Shown piece after piece: positions 1 to 9,414 of a stretch of DNA of 39,631 nt (the stretch's first letter is position 1; the number at the start of each line of letters is the position of its first letter). The DNA is from Halanaerobium saccharolyticum (GTDB lineage Bacteria; Bacillota; Halanaerobiia; Halanaerobiales; Halanaerobiaceae): positions 1 to 39,631 of the forward strand of contig NZ_QAXS01000028.1 of NCBI RefSeq assembly GCF_003053565.1, in the 5' to 3' direction. The notes under the pieces were generated by a model, which was not told where the DNA came from, ran no database searches, and was given only the letters and a program-made list of their open reading frames with translations. Made by a program: the position numbers and the translations under genes.

Positions 1-116
1 TAAGACCCTTATATACCATGTTTTTGGGGTAAAGAAAAATCATCATCCTCTGTACTTACTGTTATTAAAAGCCTCATTTGCTTCGCAATTTACTCATTTA
101 CTCTAGTTATTAACAT

Positions 117-146
117 TTGATTAAAATAGTCGAGGTGTGATATTAT
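117..146 (+). promoter_or_regulatory. Candidate promoter of the hydrogenase operon
   Basis: A TTGATT -35 box (117-122), an 18-base spacer and a TATTAT -10 box (141-146) lie about 100 bases before hydC. The rest of the first 248 bases shows no gene I can support. The same TTGATT hexamer recurs in the promoter proposed for the peptide-transporter operon. The call rests on consensus match only. Confidence 0.45.
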
Positions 147-214
147 TAACTTAGGATAAATATAAGGTTTTCTCGCCCTCAAAAGACTGAAAATTCACAA
201 AAATATAGCCAAAT

Positions 215-232
215 TAGTTAAAATTATCACAA
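215..232 (+). promoter_or_regulatory. Possible Rex-type redox operator before hydC
   Basis: The 18-mer TAGTTAAAATTATCACAA has an imperfect two-arm form. Read on the minus strand it begins TTGTGAT and ends TTAACTA, close to the arms of known Rex sites (TTGTTAA/TTGTGAA, four bases, TTAACAA/TTCACAA). It ends two bases before the hydC Shine-Dalgarno sequence (GGAG, 235-238). Rex senses the NADH/NAD+ ratio and often controls fermentative hydrogenase genes, so the location fits. AT-rich sequence makes chance matches likely. Confidence 0.3.
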
Positions 233-248
233 AAGGAGTTGGTTTCCT

Positions 249-680
249 GTGTCTAAAGCCAGATCATTATTTTATCAGGACAGTTTATTAGAAAAGTTAC
301 ACGAAGTTCAGAGTACCTATGGTTATATTCCAGAAACTGAAATTAAAGAACTGGCAGAAAAGTATCAGCTGCCGAGAGCAAATATCTATGGTGTTATTTC
401 ATTTTACTCAATGTTTTATACTGAACCAACGGGAAAATATATAATTAGAATTTGTGACAGCATATCCTGCCATCTTAATCAGTCAGAATCTGTTTTGAAA
501 GCAGTAAAATCATATCTAAATTTGGAAAGTCATCAGACCACAAAAGATAAAAAGTTTACACTTGAAGTCGTTGAATGCCTGGGCCACTGTGGAGAAGGAC
601 CTGTAATGATGGTGAATAATAAAATTTACACAAAAATAGATGGAAATAAGGCTCTTGAAATTTTAGGTGGCTGTATCTAA
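249..680 (+). CDS. hydC: NADH-dependent [FeFe] hydrogenase, NuoE-like subunit
   Basis: The 143-residue protein is a thioredoxin-fold [2Fe-2S] subunit of the NuoE/HydC/HndA family. The four expected ligands are C69, C74, C110 and C114, in a C-x4-C plus C-x3-C pattern. In hydrogenases of this type the subunit helps pass electrons between the flavin subunit and the catalytic subunit in the cytoplasm. The start is GTG at 249, with GGAG ten bases upstream (235-238). It is the first gene of an operon with hydB (gap about 58 bases) and hydA. Length is normal for the family. NuoE proteins also serve formate dehydrogenases and complex I, but the hydA neighbour settles the role. Confidence 0.9.
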   Translation: MSKARSLFYQDSLLEKLHEVQSTYGYIPETEIKELAEKYQLPRANIYGVISFYSMFYTEPTGKYIIRICDSISCHLNQSESVLKAVKSYLNLESHQTTKDKKFTLEVVECLGHCGEGPVMMVNNKIYTKIDGNKALEILGGCI

Positions 681-738
681 TTTAAATATTTTGTTTGGAT
701 AAGTGTTCAAAATAAGCATCTCTGAAAGGAGAGAGATT

Positions 739-1971
739 ATGGTTTCTGAAAAATTATATCTTAAAGGAGATAAATTACTCAATATCCTGGATTATGATTT
801 TAAATCAATAAAAAATGCTCTTCGAATGGGACGGAAAGAGACTATTCAAAAAATCAAAGATTCTGAACTTAAGGGCCGGGGTGGTGCAGCTTTTCCGACA
901 GGACTCAAATGGCAGTTGGCTTCTGAGGTTGAAGGAGAAGAAAAATTTCTTGTCTGTAATGCAGATGAGGGTGAGCCGGGTACTTTTAAAGATAGATATT
1001 TATTAGAAGAGAGACCGCTTAAAGTTTTAGAAGGAATTATGCTTGCAGCTTTTGCTATCGGTGCAGATAAGGCCTATATCTATATCCGGGGTGAATATAC
1101 AAGAGCAATTGAAGTCTTTACTGAAATAATTGCAGCTGCCAGGAAAAACAAAATTTTAGATAGTAAGATATTTGATAGTAATTTCAAATTAGAGATAAAG
1201 CTGGTCAGGGGAGCTGGGGCCTATGTATGTGGTGATGAAACTTCATTATTGAATTCTATTGAGGGAAAAAGAGGACGCTCCCGGATCAAACCGCCTTATC
1301 CAATTCAGGAAGGCCTGTTTAGTCAGCCAACAGTTGTCAATAATGTAGAAAGTTTATGCTGTGCTGCAGAAGTCTTAAATCCTGATTCTGAAGAATTTGC
1401 AAATCTAGGAATTGAAGGCAGCCGCGGCACAAAACTGCTGTGTTTAAGTGGAGATCTAAATAAACCTGGTTTGTATGAGGTTGAATTTGGGAAAATTACT
1501 CTCCAGGAAATTATTTATGATTTAGCCGGAGGTATTAAAGCGGGAGAAAATTTAAAGTTTGTTATACCTGGTGGGATTTCAACCGCCCTAATTACAGCAA
1601 AAGATTTAGACTTTCCCTATAGTTATCAGGCTTTTGAAAAGAGGGGGAGCAGTCTTGGCTCAGGTGCAGTAATTGCAGTCAGTAAAAAACATGATCTCTT
1701 AGATTTGATGTTAAATGTGTCTAGATTTTATATGGATGAAACCTGTGGTACCTGTTTTCCCTGTCGTGAAGGGAATAGGCAGATCAATAAAATATTAAAA
1801 GAATTTAAAAATAGTGGGCAGAAAATCGATGCCGAATTGATTTCCGATATTGGTAATACAATCAGGCTGGCAGCCCGCTGTGGCTTGGGTCAGTCCTCAC
1901 TTAACTTTATTAGCTCAGTTATCGAAAACTATGGACAAGAGTTAAAGATTGGAGGTAAGATTTATGCTTAA
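739..1971 (+). CDS. hydB: NADH-dependent [FeFe] hydrogenase, NuoF-like flavin subunit (short form)
   Basis: This subunit should bind FMN and NAD(H) and exchange electrons with the hydrogenase subunit. Visible family motifs are the glycine-rich GRGGAAFPTG (47-55), CNADEGEPGTFKDR (73-86) and a [4Fe-4S] site with C336, C339, C342 and C381. ATG at 739 is preferred over GTG 703 because AAAGGAGAG lies just upstream (725-733); this gives 410 residues. The protein is only the NuoF core. Many HydB subunits of trimeric hydrogenases are about 600 residues, with an N-terminal thioredoxin-like [2Fe-2S] domain and a C-terminal two-cluster ferredoxin domain, and both are absent here. The end overlaps hydA by eight bases. 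Confidence 0.9.
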   Translation: MVSEKLYLKGDKLLNILDYDFKSIKNALRMGRKETIQKIKDSELKGRGGAAFPTGLKWQLASEVEGEEKFLVCNADEGEPGTFKDRYLLEERPLKVLEGIMLAAFAIGADKAYIYIRGEYTRAIEVFTEIIAAARKNKILDSKIFDSNFKLEIKLVRGAGAYVCGDETSLLNSIEGKRGRSRIKPPYPIQEGLFSQPTVVNNVESLCCAAEVLNPDSEEFANLGIEGSRGTKLLCLSGDLNKPGLYEVEFGKITLQEIIYDLAGGIKAGENLKFVIPGGISTALITAKDLDFPYSYQAFEKRGSSLGSGAVIAVSKKHDLLDLMLNVSRFYMDETCGTCFPCREGNRQINKILKEFKNSGQKIDAELISDIGNTIRLAARCGLGQSSLNFISSVIENYGQELKIGGKIYA

Positions 1972-3676
1972 GGCAGTAATTGATGGAATTGAGATGGAGC
2001 TAAAAGAAAAGATGAGTATTTTAGATGCAGCAAAGAAAGCTAAGATAAATATACCAACCCTCTGTTATGAAGAAGGGCTTTCAATTTATGGTGGCTGCAG
2101 ATTATGTGTAGTTGAGATTGAGGGAGAAGAGCTGTTTAAGCCTGCCTGTGCAACTGATATTCAGGCTGGTATGGAAATTAAGACTCATTCTAAAAAAGTA
2201 AGGAACTTGAGAAAAAATTTATTTGAATTAATAATTGCGACTCATAATATTGACTGTCAGCTTAATTGTTTAACCTGCAGTCGGGCCAATAATTGTGAAC
2301 TAAAAAATATTGCTGAAGATATTGGAGTATCTAAGATGAGGCTGGATCCAATTAAAAGAGGAGAAGGTATTGATAATTCTAGCTATTCAATTATTAGAGA
2401 ACCTGAAAAATGTATCAGCTGTAACCGCTGTATAAGAAAATGTGAAGAAGTTCAGGGAATAGGAATTTTCACTACAGCAAATAGGGGCCCGGAAACAGTT
2501 GTTACAACTTTTAAAAATAGAGGAATGGGTAATGTAGAATGTACTAACTGTGGTCAGTGTATACTTTCCTGTCCTACAGGTGCCTTACATGAGCTTTATC
2601 AGAAAGATATTGTTTTAGACATTCTAAGTGATCAGACAAAACATGTAGTGGTACAGACAGCTCCAGCAGTTAGGGTAGCAATTTCGGAACCTTTTTCCAA
2701 TCAGGCGGGAGATATTTCTACCGGCCAGCTGGTCACAGCTTTGAAAAGACTAGGTTTTGATGCAGTTTTCGATACTAATTTTACTGCTGATTTAACTATT
2801 ATGGAGGAGGGAACAGAGTTAATTGAAAGAATAAATAGTGGTGGTAAACTGCCTTTGTTTACCTCCTGCAGTCCGGGGTGGATTAAATTTATCGAGCATT
2901 TCTACCCTGAATATTTAGATAATCTTTCATCTGCTAAATCACCGCAGCAGATGTTTGGAGCCTTAGCAAAAACTTATTATGCTGAAGAGGCTGGCATAGA
3001 TCCGGAAGATATTGTTGTTGTTTCAGTAATGCCCTGTACAGCCAAAAAATTTGAAGCTAAAAGAGATGAGATGGCTGGAGATGTGGATTATGTTTTGACT
3101 ACCAGAGAACTGGCTTCAATGATCAAATCAGCTGGAATTGATTTTCTTAACCTGGAAGATAGTGAGTATGATGAACTGCTGGGAGTTTCCTCCGGGGCAG
3201 CAGATATTTTCGGTACTACAGGTGGAGTTATGGAGGCTGCTCTTAGAACAGCAACTGAATTAATTACAGGCCAGGAATTAGAAAATATAGATTTTGATAT
3301 TGTAAGGGGTTTAGAAGGAATAAAAAAAGCTGAAGTAGAGATTGGAGAACTGAAATTAAAAGCCGCAGTTGCTCATGGTCTTGGTAATGCCCGCAGAGTA
3401 ATGGAAATGATTAAAGAGGGAGAAGAATTTGATTTTGTAGAATTTATGGCCTGTCCTGGTGGCTGTATGGGTGGAGGAGGTCAGCCAATTTCCTGTGCTG
3501 ATAATGTATTAGAAAAGAGACAGCAGGCAATTTATAAAATAGATAAGGAGAAAAAGCTGCGCAAATCTCATGAAAATCCCTATATTAAAAAGCTTTACGA
3601 CAATTATTTAGAAAAGCCAGGCAGTGAAAAAGCTCATAGGCTGCTGCATACTAAATATAAGGCCAGGAAAATTTAA
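1964..3676 (+). CDS. hydA: [FeFe] hydrogenase catalytic subunit, NADH-linked
   Basis: This 570-residue subunit carries out reversible proton reduction to H2 at the H-cluster. In order it shows a plant-type [2Fe-2S] domain (C34, C45, C48, C62), a His-ligated [4Fe-4S] region (H94 with C102, C105 and C111; C98 is extra), two ferredoxin clusters (C150/153/156/160 and C193/196/199/203), then the H-cluster domain with TSCSPGW (300-306), MPCTAKKFE (357-364 region, C358) and FMACPGGCMGGGGQP (C497, C501). The usual first motif is TSCCP; here the second Cys is Ser. ATG 1964 is chosen over TTG 1949 because GGAGG (1951-1955) sits eight bases upstream. No signal peptide is seen, so it is a soluble cytoplasmic enzyme. 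Confidence 0.93.
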   Translation: MLKAVIDGIEMELKEKMSILDAAKKAKINIPTLCYEEGLSIYGGCRLCVVEIEGEELFKPACATDIQAGMEIKTHSKKVRNLRKNLFELIIATHNIDCQLNCLTCSRANNCELKNIAEDIGVSKMRLDPIKRGEGIDNSSYSIIREPEKCISCNRCIRKCEEVQGIGIFTTANRGPETVVTTFKNRGMGNVECTNCGQCILSCPTGALHELYQKDIVLDILSDQTKHVVVQTAPAVRVAISEPFSNQAGDISTGQLVTALKRLGFDAVFDTNFTADLTIMEEGTELIERINSGGKLPLFTSCSPGWIKFIEHFYPEYLDNLSSAKSPQQMFGALAKTYYAEEAGIDPEDIVVVSVMPCTAKKFEAKRDEMAGDVDYVLTTRELASMIKSAGIDFLNLEDSEYDELLGVSSGAADIFGTTGGVMEAALRTATELITGQELENIDFDIVRGLEGIKKAEVEIGELKLKAAVAHGLGNARRVMEMIKEGEEFDFVEFMACPGGCMGGGGQPISCADNVLEKRQQAIYKIDKEKKLRKSHENPYIKKLYDNYLEKPGSEKAHRLLHTKYKARKI

Positions 3677-3694
3677 TGTATCCATGGATATTTG

Positions 3695-3723
3695 TTGACA
3701 GTTTTTAAATTTAATGTTAAACT
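3695..3723 (+). promoter_or_regulatory. Candidate promoter of the pyrimidine operon (before carA)
   Basis: A perfect TTGACA (3695-3700), a 17-base spacer and TAAACT (3718-3723) lie just after hydA and ahead of the PyrR attenuator, the position expected for a promoter controlled by premature termination. Confidence 0.6.
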
Positions 3724-3755
3724 AAATCACAATAATAACAAAATAGCTTATCCTT

Positions 3756-3890
3756 TTAAATCAGTCCAGAGAGGCTGGCAAAGGTAGAAATGTAAGTTGA
3801 GAAATTCTGGGATGACTCCAGAAATTTAGCCTTACTATGTCAATTTTAACCTTCAAACCATACTTTCTGGGGAGAAGGTTTTATTTTTAT
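3756..3890 (+). promoter_or_regulatory. PyrR-binding attenuator in the carA leader
   Basis: AGTCCAGAGAGGCT (3763-3776) matches the known PyrR RNA-binding consensus ARUCCNGNGAGGYU and can fold as CAG-u-CC / GG-CUG around the AGAGA loop. A side hairpin follows near 3802-3826 (TTCTGG...CCAGAA). AAGGT (3781-3785) can pair with ACCTT (3849-3853), an antiterminator excluding the terminator at 3848-3890. PyrR bound with UMP or UTP would hold the first hairpin and so favour termination. This element fills most of the 324-base gap between hydA and carA. The remainder, 3891-3988, is AT-rich, with weak repeats of AGTA and a poor possible promoter near 3924-3951. Confidence 0.88.
3848..3890 (+). terminator. 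Attenuator terminator before carA
   Basis: AACCTTC (3848-3854) pairs with GAAGGTT (3874-3880), followed by a T-rich run (TTATTTTTAT). The loop is fairly long, so the hairpin may be leaky. It is the conditional terminator of the PyrR leader. Confidence 0.75.
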
Positions 3891-4000
3891 CAATAAACTT
3901 TAGTAAATTACTTAAAAAACAACTTAAAGTAGTAAAGTAGTAAATTATACTGTTGGAATTAAGCTAATGTTTTTAGCAAACAAAAAGTGGAGGTAGTTAA

Positions 4001-5074
4001 ATGAAAAAAGCAAAACTTGTTCTAGAAGAAGGGAGTATTTTTACAGGTGAACTTTTTGGTGCGGAAAAAGAAAGTGCAGGCGAAATAGTTTTCAATACCA
4101 GCATGACTGGTTACCAGGAGATTCTTACTGATCCCTCTTATAAGGGAGAAATTGTCTGTATGACCTATCCTTTAATAGGAAATTATGGCATTAATGAAGA
4201 TGACTTTGAGTCATTTAAATCTCATGTCAATGGATTTATCGTTAAAGAGTTTGCTGAAGAACCAGAAAACTGGCGTTTAAAGAAGAAACTGGAAAGATAT
4301 TTAAAAGAAAATGGAATTACAGCAATTAGCGGTATAGATACTAGAGCCCTGACTAAAATTTTGCGGCAAGAGGGAACAATGCGCGGTATTATAACTACTG
4401 AGAATTCAAATGATAAAGAATTGATAGAGAAAGCAAAAAAGGCACCCGGTCTTTCCGGTAGAGATTTAGTATCTCAGGTCAGCCGCAAAGAAGTCGAAAA
4501 ATATGGGGCAGGGAATAAGTATCGAGTAGTTTTAGTTGACTGTGGAGCCAAAGATAATATTAAAAATTCACTGCTTGCGAGGAATTGTGAGGTAATCATG
4601 GTACCGGCCAGCACTTCAGTTAAGAAAATATTAGATTATAGTCCTGATGGTGTAATGGTTTCAAATGGCCCTGGTGACCCGGAAGATGCCGACTATGTAG
4701 CAGAAACTATTGCTGAACTATTAGGAGAAGTTCCAATCTTTGGAATCTGCCTCGGACATCAGCTTTTGGGCAGGGCCTGTGGTGCAGAAACCTATAAGTT
4801 AAAATTTGGCCATCGAGGTGCCAACCATCCGGTTAAAGACCTGAGTACAAATCGAGTTTATATTACTTCACAAAATCACGGTTTTGCCATTAAAGAAGAA
4901 TCGCTGGCTGAGCTGGACCTGGAGTTAACTCATATTAATGTGAATGATAAGACAGTTGAAGGCTTTAGACATCAGAAATATCCAGCTTTTTCTGTTCAGT
5001 ATCATCCAGAAGCTTCCCCTGGACCAGAAGACTCTCACTATTTATTTGATCAATTTGTTGAACTGATGCGCTGA
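4001..5074 (+). CDS. carA: Carbamoyl-phosphate synthase small (glutaminase) subunit
   Basis: The 357-residue protein hydrolyses glutamine and channels ammonia to CarB for carbamoyl phosphate synthesis, the first step of UMP and arginine formation. The N-terminal CarA domain occupies about 1-150. The class I amidotransferase domain follows, with nucleophile C250 in GICLGHQ and partners H335 and E337 in YHPEASPGP. ATG 4001 has GGAGG at 3989-3993. It is the first gene of the pyrimidine cluster, controlled by the PyrR leader. No second carA is visible, so this copy may also serve arginine synthesis. A short repeat (5076-5089) follows two bases after the stop. Confidence 0.97.
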   Translation: MKKAKLVLEEGSIFTGELFGAEKESAGEIVFNTSMTGYQEILTDPSYKGEIVCMTYPLIGNYGINEDDFESFKSHVNGFIVKEFAEEPENWRLKKKLERYLKENGITAISGIDTRALTKILRQEGTMRGIITTENSNDKELIEKAKKAPGLSGRDLVSQVSRKEVEKYGAGNKYRVVLVDCGAKDNIKNSLLARNCEVIMVPASTSVKKILDYSPDGVMVSNGPGDPEDADYVAETIAELLGEVPIFGICLGHQLLGRACGAETYKLKFGHRGANHPVKDLSTNRVYITSQNHGFAIKEESLAELDLELTHINVNDKTVEGFRHQKYPAFSVQYHPEASPGPEDSHYLFDQFVELMR

Positions 5075-5075
5075 T

Positions 5076-5089
5076 GGTACCGGGTACTT
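5076..5089 (+). repeat. Dispersed repeat, GGTACCGGGTACTT copy 1
   Basis: GGTACCGGGTACTT sits between carA and carB. It matches 17727-17740 and the reverse complement of 18738-18751 exactly over 14 bases. With the latter the match extends to 19 bases (…AGAAA). It belongs to a family with the hairpins at 8375 and 13856. It stands alone, with no partner copy beside carB. Confidence 0.7.
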
Positions 5090-5133
5090 AGAAAATATTT
5101 CCAATTAACTTTCAAAAATCTAAGGAGGATAAG

Positions 5134-8100
5134 ATGCCGAAAAGAGAAGATATTAATAAAGTAATGGTTATTGGTTCAGGACCGATTATTATTGGGCAGG
5201 CAGCTGAGTTTGATTATTCCGGGAGTCAGGCCTGCAGGGCTCTTAAAGAAGAGGGTCTAGAAGTTGTTTTAGTCAACAGCAACCCAGCTACAATTATGAC
5301 AGATGAAAATATGGCCGATCGGGTCTATATTGAGCCTCTAACTGTTGATAGTATAATAGAGATTTTGAAAAAAGAAAACCCGGATGGATTAATTCCGACC
5401 TTGGGAGGACAAATTGCCCTTAATCTTGCCATTGACCTGGCAGAAACAAATATTTTAGAAGATTTGAATGTGGAACTTTTAGGAACTCCAATTGAGACAA
5501 TCGAGAAGGCAGAAGATAGAAATACTTTTAAAGAGTTAATGAATGAGATTGGTGAGCCAATTTTAGACAGCAAAATTGCGAAAAATATAGAGCAGGCAGC
5601 TGAAATTGCTGCTGATATTGGCTATCCAGTTATTGTACGTCCGGCTTATACAATGGGAGGAACCGGTGGTGGAGTTGCTGATAACTTAGAAGAGTTAAAA
5701 GAAATTACAGCCCGCGGATTTAAACACAGCCTGATAGGACAGGTTTTAATTGAAAAGAGTATTAAGGGCTGGAAAGAAATAGAATACGAGGTAATGCGGG
5801 ATAAAAATGATAACTGCATAGTGGTCTGCAACATGGAAAATTTTGACCCGGTTGGTGTTCATACCGGGGACAGTATAGTTATTGCTCCCAGCCAGACTCT
5901 AACAGATAAAGAATATCAGATGTTTAGAAGCTCGGCCTTAAAAATAATTAGAGCCTTAGGAATTGAAGGTGGCTGTAATGTTCAGTATGCCCTCGATCCA
6001 GAGAGCTTTCAGTATTATATTATTGAAGTAAATCCCAGAGTCAGTCGCTCCAGTGCTCTTGCTTCCAAGGCAACCGGATATCCAATTGCCAAAGTTTCAG
6101 CAAGGATTGCTTTAGGCTACAGCCTGGATGAGATAGATAATGCAATTACAGGAAAAACAACAGCCTGTTTTGAACCAGCTTTAGATTATGTGGTCTTTAA
6201 AATTCCACGCTGGCCCTTTGATAAGTTTCATTATGCTGATCGTGATCTGGGTACTCAGATGAAAGCCACAGGAGAGGTAATGGCTATTGAACGGAATCTG
6301 GAAGCCTCAATGCTTAAGGCTGTGCGCTCACTTGAGATCGGCCGCTACGGATTTTATCTGGAGGAATTTAGAAAACTGAGTGATCAGGAAATCAAAGACT
6401 TTTTATATGAAGCAGATGATAACCGGCTTTTTGTAATAGCAGAAGCACTGCGCCGGGGTTTTACAGTTGAGGAAGTCCATCAGATAACTGAGATCAGCAC
6501 CTTCTTCCTGTATAAGATGAAAAATATCATAGATTTAGAAAACTCTCTTGCTGCCAGTAAAGATGAGCTGAATAAAAATCAGGAACTGCTGCTTAAAGCT
6601 AAAGAAAAAGGATTTTCAGATTCTGAGATTGCGCTTTTAACTGAAAAGACTGAAGAGGAAATAAAAAATCTTAGAGATCAGCTGCAGTTAAAGCCGGTCT
6701 TTAAAATGGTTGATACCTGTGCGGCAGAATTTGAGGCAGAAACACCTTATTATTATTCTTCCTATGAAAAGGTTAATGAAGCTCAGCCAACTGATAAGAA
6801 GAAAGTAATGGTTATCGGATCCGGGCCAATTAGAATTGGACAGGGAATAGAATTTGATTACTGCAGTGTACATTCGGCCTGGACTTTAAATGAAGAGGGT
6901 TATGAATCAATTATAGTTAACAATAATCCGGAAACTGTAAGTACGGACTTTGATACTTCAGACAGATTATATTTTGAGCCTCTGACCAAAGAGGATATTA
7001 TGCACATTATTGAGAATGAAAAACCAGAAGGAGTGATCTGTCAGTTTGGGGGTCAGACAGCTGTTAATTTGGCTGAACCACTGGCTGAAGCAGGTGTTGA
7101 GATACTTGGAACCTCAGTTGATTCGATTGACCTGGCAGAAGACAGAGATAGATTCATTGGTCTTTTAAATGAGCTCGATATTCCAGCGCCTCAGGGTGAA
7201 GTTGCGGCTTCACTTCAAGAAGCAGAAAAAATCGCGGCAGAAATTGGTTATCCAGTGCTGGTAAGACCTTCTTATGTGCTTGGAGGTCGAGCAATGGAGG
7301 TTGTTTATGAGAAGAAGGAATTAGAAGAATATATGCAGAATGCTGTTAAAGTATCACCTGACAGACCAGTGCTGGTAGATAAATATTTAACCGGAACAGA
7401 AATTGAGATTGATGCAATTTCTGATGGAGAAACAGTAATTGTGCCTGGGATCATGGAACATGTAGAAAGAGCAGGGGTTCACTCTGGTGATAGTATAGCA
7501 GTTTATCCACCACACCGTCTCTCAGAAGAGTTAAAAGAAAAAGCTGTAGAATATACAGAAAAAATTTCTCGGGCTTTAAATGTTAAGGGAGTTGTCAATA
7601 TTCAGTATGTAGTCAGTGATGGAGAAATCTATGTGATTGAGGTTAATCCCCGCTCCAGCCGGACAATTCCTTATCTCAGCAAGGTAACAGGAGTGCCGAT
7701 GGTTGATCTGGCAACTAAAGCCTTGCTTGGCAGGAAACTAAAGGACTTAGGTTGGGAAAGCGGAATGGTACCCGAAAAGGAGCATGTGGCAGTTAAGGTT
7801 CCTGTCTTTTCCTTTTCTAAATTAACTCAGGTTGATACCAATCTGGGGCCAGAAATGAAGTCAACTGGAGAAGTGCTGGGACTTGCTGAAACTTACGAAA
7901 AAGCACTATATAAAGGATTAATCGGAGCCGGCCTGGAAATTCCAAGAGAGGGTACAATTCTGGCAACAATAGCAGATAAGGATAAAGCTGAGGCAATAGA
8001 TTATATTAAAGATTTTGCAGAGCTCGGCTTTCAGATTGCTGCAACTGAGGGAACAGCTGCTGCTTTAAAGAAAAAAGGTCTTAAGGTAGATATAGTTAAG

Positions 8101-8349
8101 AAATTAGGAGAAGGCTCACCTGATTCTTTGGAGCTGATTTCTGATGACCAGATTGATCTAGTAATCAATACTCTGACCAAGGGTAAGGTTCCGGAAAGAG
8201 ATGGCTTTAAAATCAGAAGATCTGCTGTAGAGATGGGGATACCCTGTCTGACCTCACTGGATACAACTCAGGCGATGCTTAAGGTCTTAAAAGAGATTGA
8301 GCATGGTGAAAGAATAGAGTATAAAGCTCTGCAGGATTATCAAAAGTAA
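5134..8349 (+). CDS. carB: Carbamoyl-phosphate synthase large subunit
   Basis: This 1071-residue protein makes carbamoyl phosphate from bicarbonate, ammonia and two ATP. It has the usual internal duplication: a first ATP-grasp half starting with [20 protein letters not shown] (residue 10 on), an oligomerisation region near 400-550, and a second half starting with [13 protein letters not shown] (near 556). The C-terminal MGS-like allosteric domain (about 935-1071) is the site where UMP and ornithine act in the family. ATG 5134 has AAGGAGG upstream. It is separated from carA by 59 bases that contain a repeat, and probably cotranscribed. Length is typical and all parts look intact. Confidence 0.97.
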   Translation: MPKREDINKVMVIGSGPIIIGQAAEFDYSGSQACRALKEEGLEVVLVNSNPATIMTDENMADRVYIEPLTVDSIIEILKKENPDGLIPTLGGQIALNLAIDLAETNILEDLNVELLGTPIETIEKAEDRNTFKELMNEIGEPILDSKIAKNIEQAAEIAADIGYPVIVRPAYTMGGTGGGVADNLEELKEITARGFKHSLIGQVLIEKSIKGWKEIEYEVMRDKNDNCIVVCNMENFDPVGVHTGDSIVIAPSQTLTDKEYQMFRSSALKIIRALGIEGGCNVQYALDPESFQYYIIEVNPRVSRSSALASKATGYPIAKVSARIALGYSLDEIDNAITGKTTACFEPALDYVVFKIPRWPFDKFHYADRDLGTQMKATGEVMAIERNLEASMLKAVRSLEIGRYGFYLEEFRKLSDQEIKDFLYEADDNRLFVIAEALRRGFTVEEVHQITEISTFFLYKMKNIIDLENSLAASKDELNKNQELLLKAKEKGFSDSEIALLTEKTEEEIKNLRDQLQLKPVFKMVDTCAAEFEAETPYYYSSYEKVNEAQPTDKKKVMVIGSGPIRIGQGIEFDYCSVHSAWTLNEEGYESIIVNNNPETVSTDFDTSDRLYFEPLTKEDIMHIIENEKPEGVICQFGGQTAVNLAEPLAEAGVEILGTSVDSIDLAEDRDRFIGLLNELDIPAPQGEVAASLQEAEKIAAEIGYPVLVRPSYVLGGRAMEVVYEKKELEEYMQNAVKVSPDRPVLVDKYLTGTEIEIDAISDGETVIVPGIMEHVERAGVHSGDSIAVYPPHRLSEELKEKAVEYTEKISRALNVKGVVNIQYVVSDGEIYVIEVNPRSSRTIPYLSKVTGVPMVDLATKALLGRKLKDLGWESGMVPEKEHVAVKVPVFSFSKLTQVDTNLGPEMKSTGEVLGLAETYEKALYKGLIGAGLEIPREGTILATIADKDKAEAIDYIKDFAELGFQIAATEGTAAALKKKGLKVDIVKKLGEGSPDSLELISDDQIDLVINTLTKGKVPERDGFKIRRSAVEMGIPCLTSLDTTQAMLKVLKEIEHGERIEYKALQDYQK

Positions 8350-8374
8350 ATCATATTGTGCTTTCATTCACTAT

Positions 8375-8408
8375 AACCAGGTCCAAAAAAGCTTTTTTGG
8401 ACCTGGTT
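8375..8408. repeat. Perfect 16-bp hairpin repeat after carB
   Basis: AACCAGGTCCAAAAAA (8375-8390), a GC centre, and the exact reverse complement (8393-8408) form a 34-base palindrome. A near-identical hairpin lies at 13856-13887 before pyrK. It could slow or end transcription from carB, but no T-run follows the stem, so it is not a standard terminator. The arm resembles the GGTACCGGGTAC repeat, suggesting one family. Confidence 0.8.
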
Positions 8409-8421
8409 CAAAAATTAACCC

Positions 8422-8450
8422 TTGACTTAAAATCTTGATTCTGATAAGAT
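8422..8450 (+). promoter_or_regulatory. Candidate internal promoter before pyrR
   Basis: TTGACT (8422-8427), a 17-base spacer and TAAGAT (8445-8450) with an extended TG two bases before the -10. It lies directly upstream of the second PyrR leader, so pyrR and later genes may be transcribed independently of carAB. Confidence 0.6.
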
Positions 8451-8473
8451 TAATTCAAATAAGATAATGATTC

Positions 8474-9151
<678 letters not shown>

Positions 9152-9177
9152 AATAAAAATAATTTAATATTGTATCC

Positions 9178-9324
9178 TTTAAATTGGTCCAGAGAGGCCG
9201 GTAAGGAATAGATGCTATTACTGTGTCTGGGTTAAAAGGCAGAATAAAAACAGCCAGCTCAGTCCAGCAGCTACTAAAAGATTTCAACTCCTTATCAGGC
9301 TTAAACTGGTAGGGAGTTTTTTTA
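9178..9324 (+). promoter_or_regulatory. PyrR-binding attenuator in the uraA leader
   Basis: GGTCCAGAGAGGCC (9186-9199) is a third PyrR site, in a TTGG-t-CC / GGCCGG stem. TAAGGA (9202-9207) can pair with TCCTTA (9289-9294) as antiterminator. It controls read-through from pyrR into uraA and the downstream pyr genes. The 263-base gap holds this element and the uraA ribosome binding site. Confidence 0.87.
9286..9324 (+). terminator. Attenuator terminator before uraA
   Basis: AACTCC (9286-9291) pairs with GGAGTT (9313-9318), with an inner CAG/CTG pairing, followed by a T-run. It is the conditional terminator of the third PyrR leader. Confidence 0.8.
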
Positions 9325-9414
9325 TGTTTTAAGTTTTTTGTCAAAGCAGGTTAAGTCAAAGAGGGAATTGGACAAAAGTTTTTCAATAATTTTATAACAC
9401 CCAGGAGGTATAAA

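Noticed and set aside
1-110. Partial gene or terminator at the left edge
   Set aside because: Stops occur in the frames examined, and the only hairpin (TTGC-TTC-GCAA near 78-88) is too short to support a call.
3924-3951. Possible second, PyrR-independent promoter before carA (TTAAAG, TATACT)
   Set aside because: The -35 is poor and the spacer is 16 bases; not strong enough to list as a feature.
4600-4615. GGTACCGG inside carA as another repeat copy
   Set aside because: Only eight bases match and it encodes conserved carA residues; similar short GGTACC hits in carB, pyrD and addA were dismissed for the same reason.
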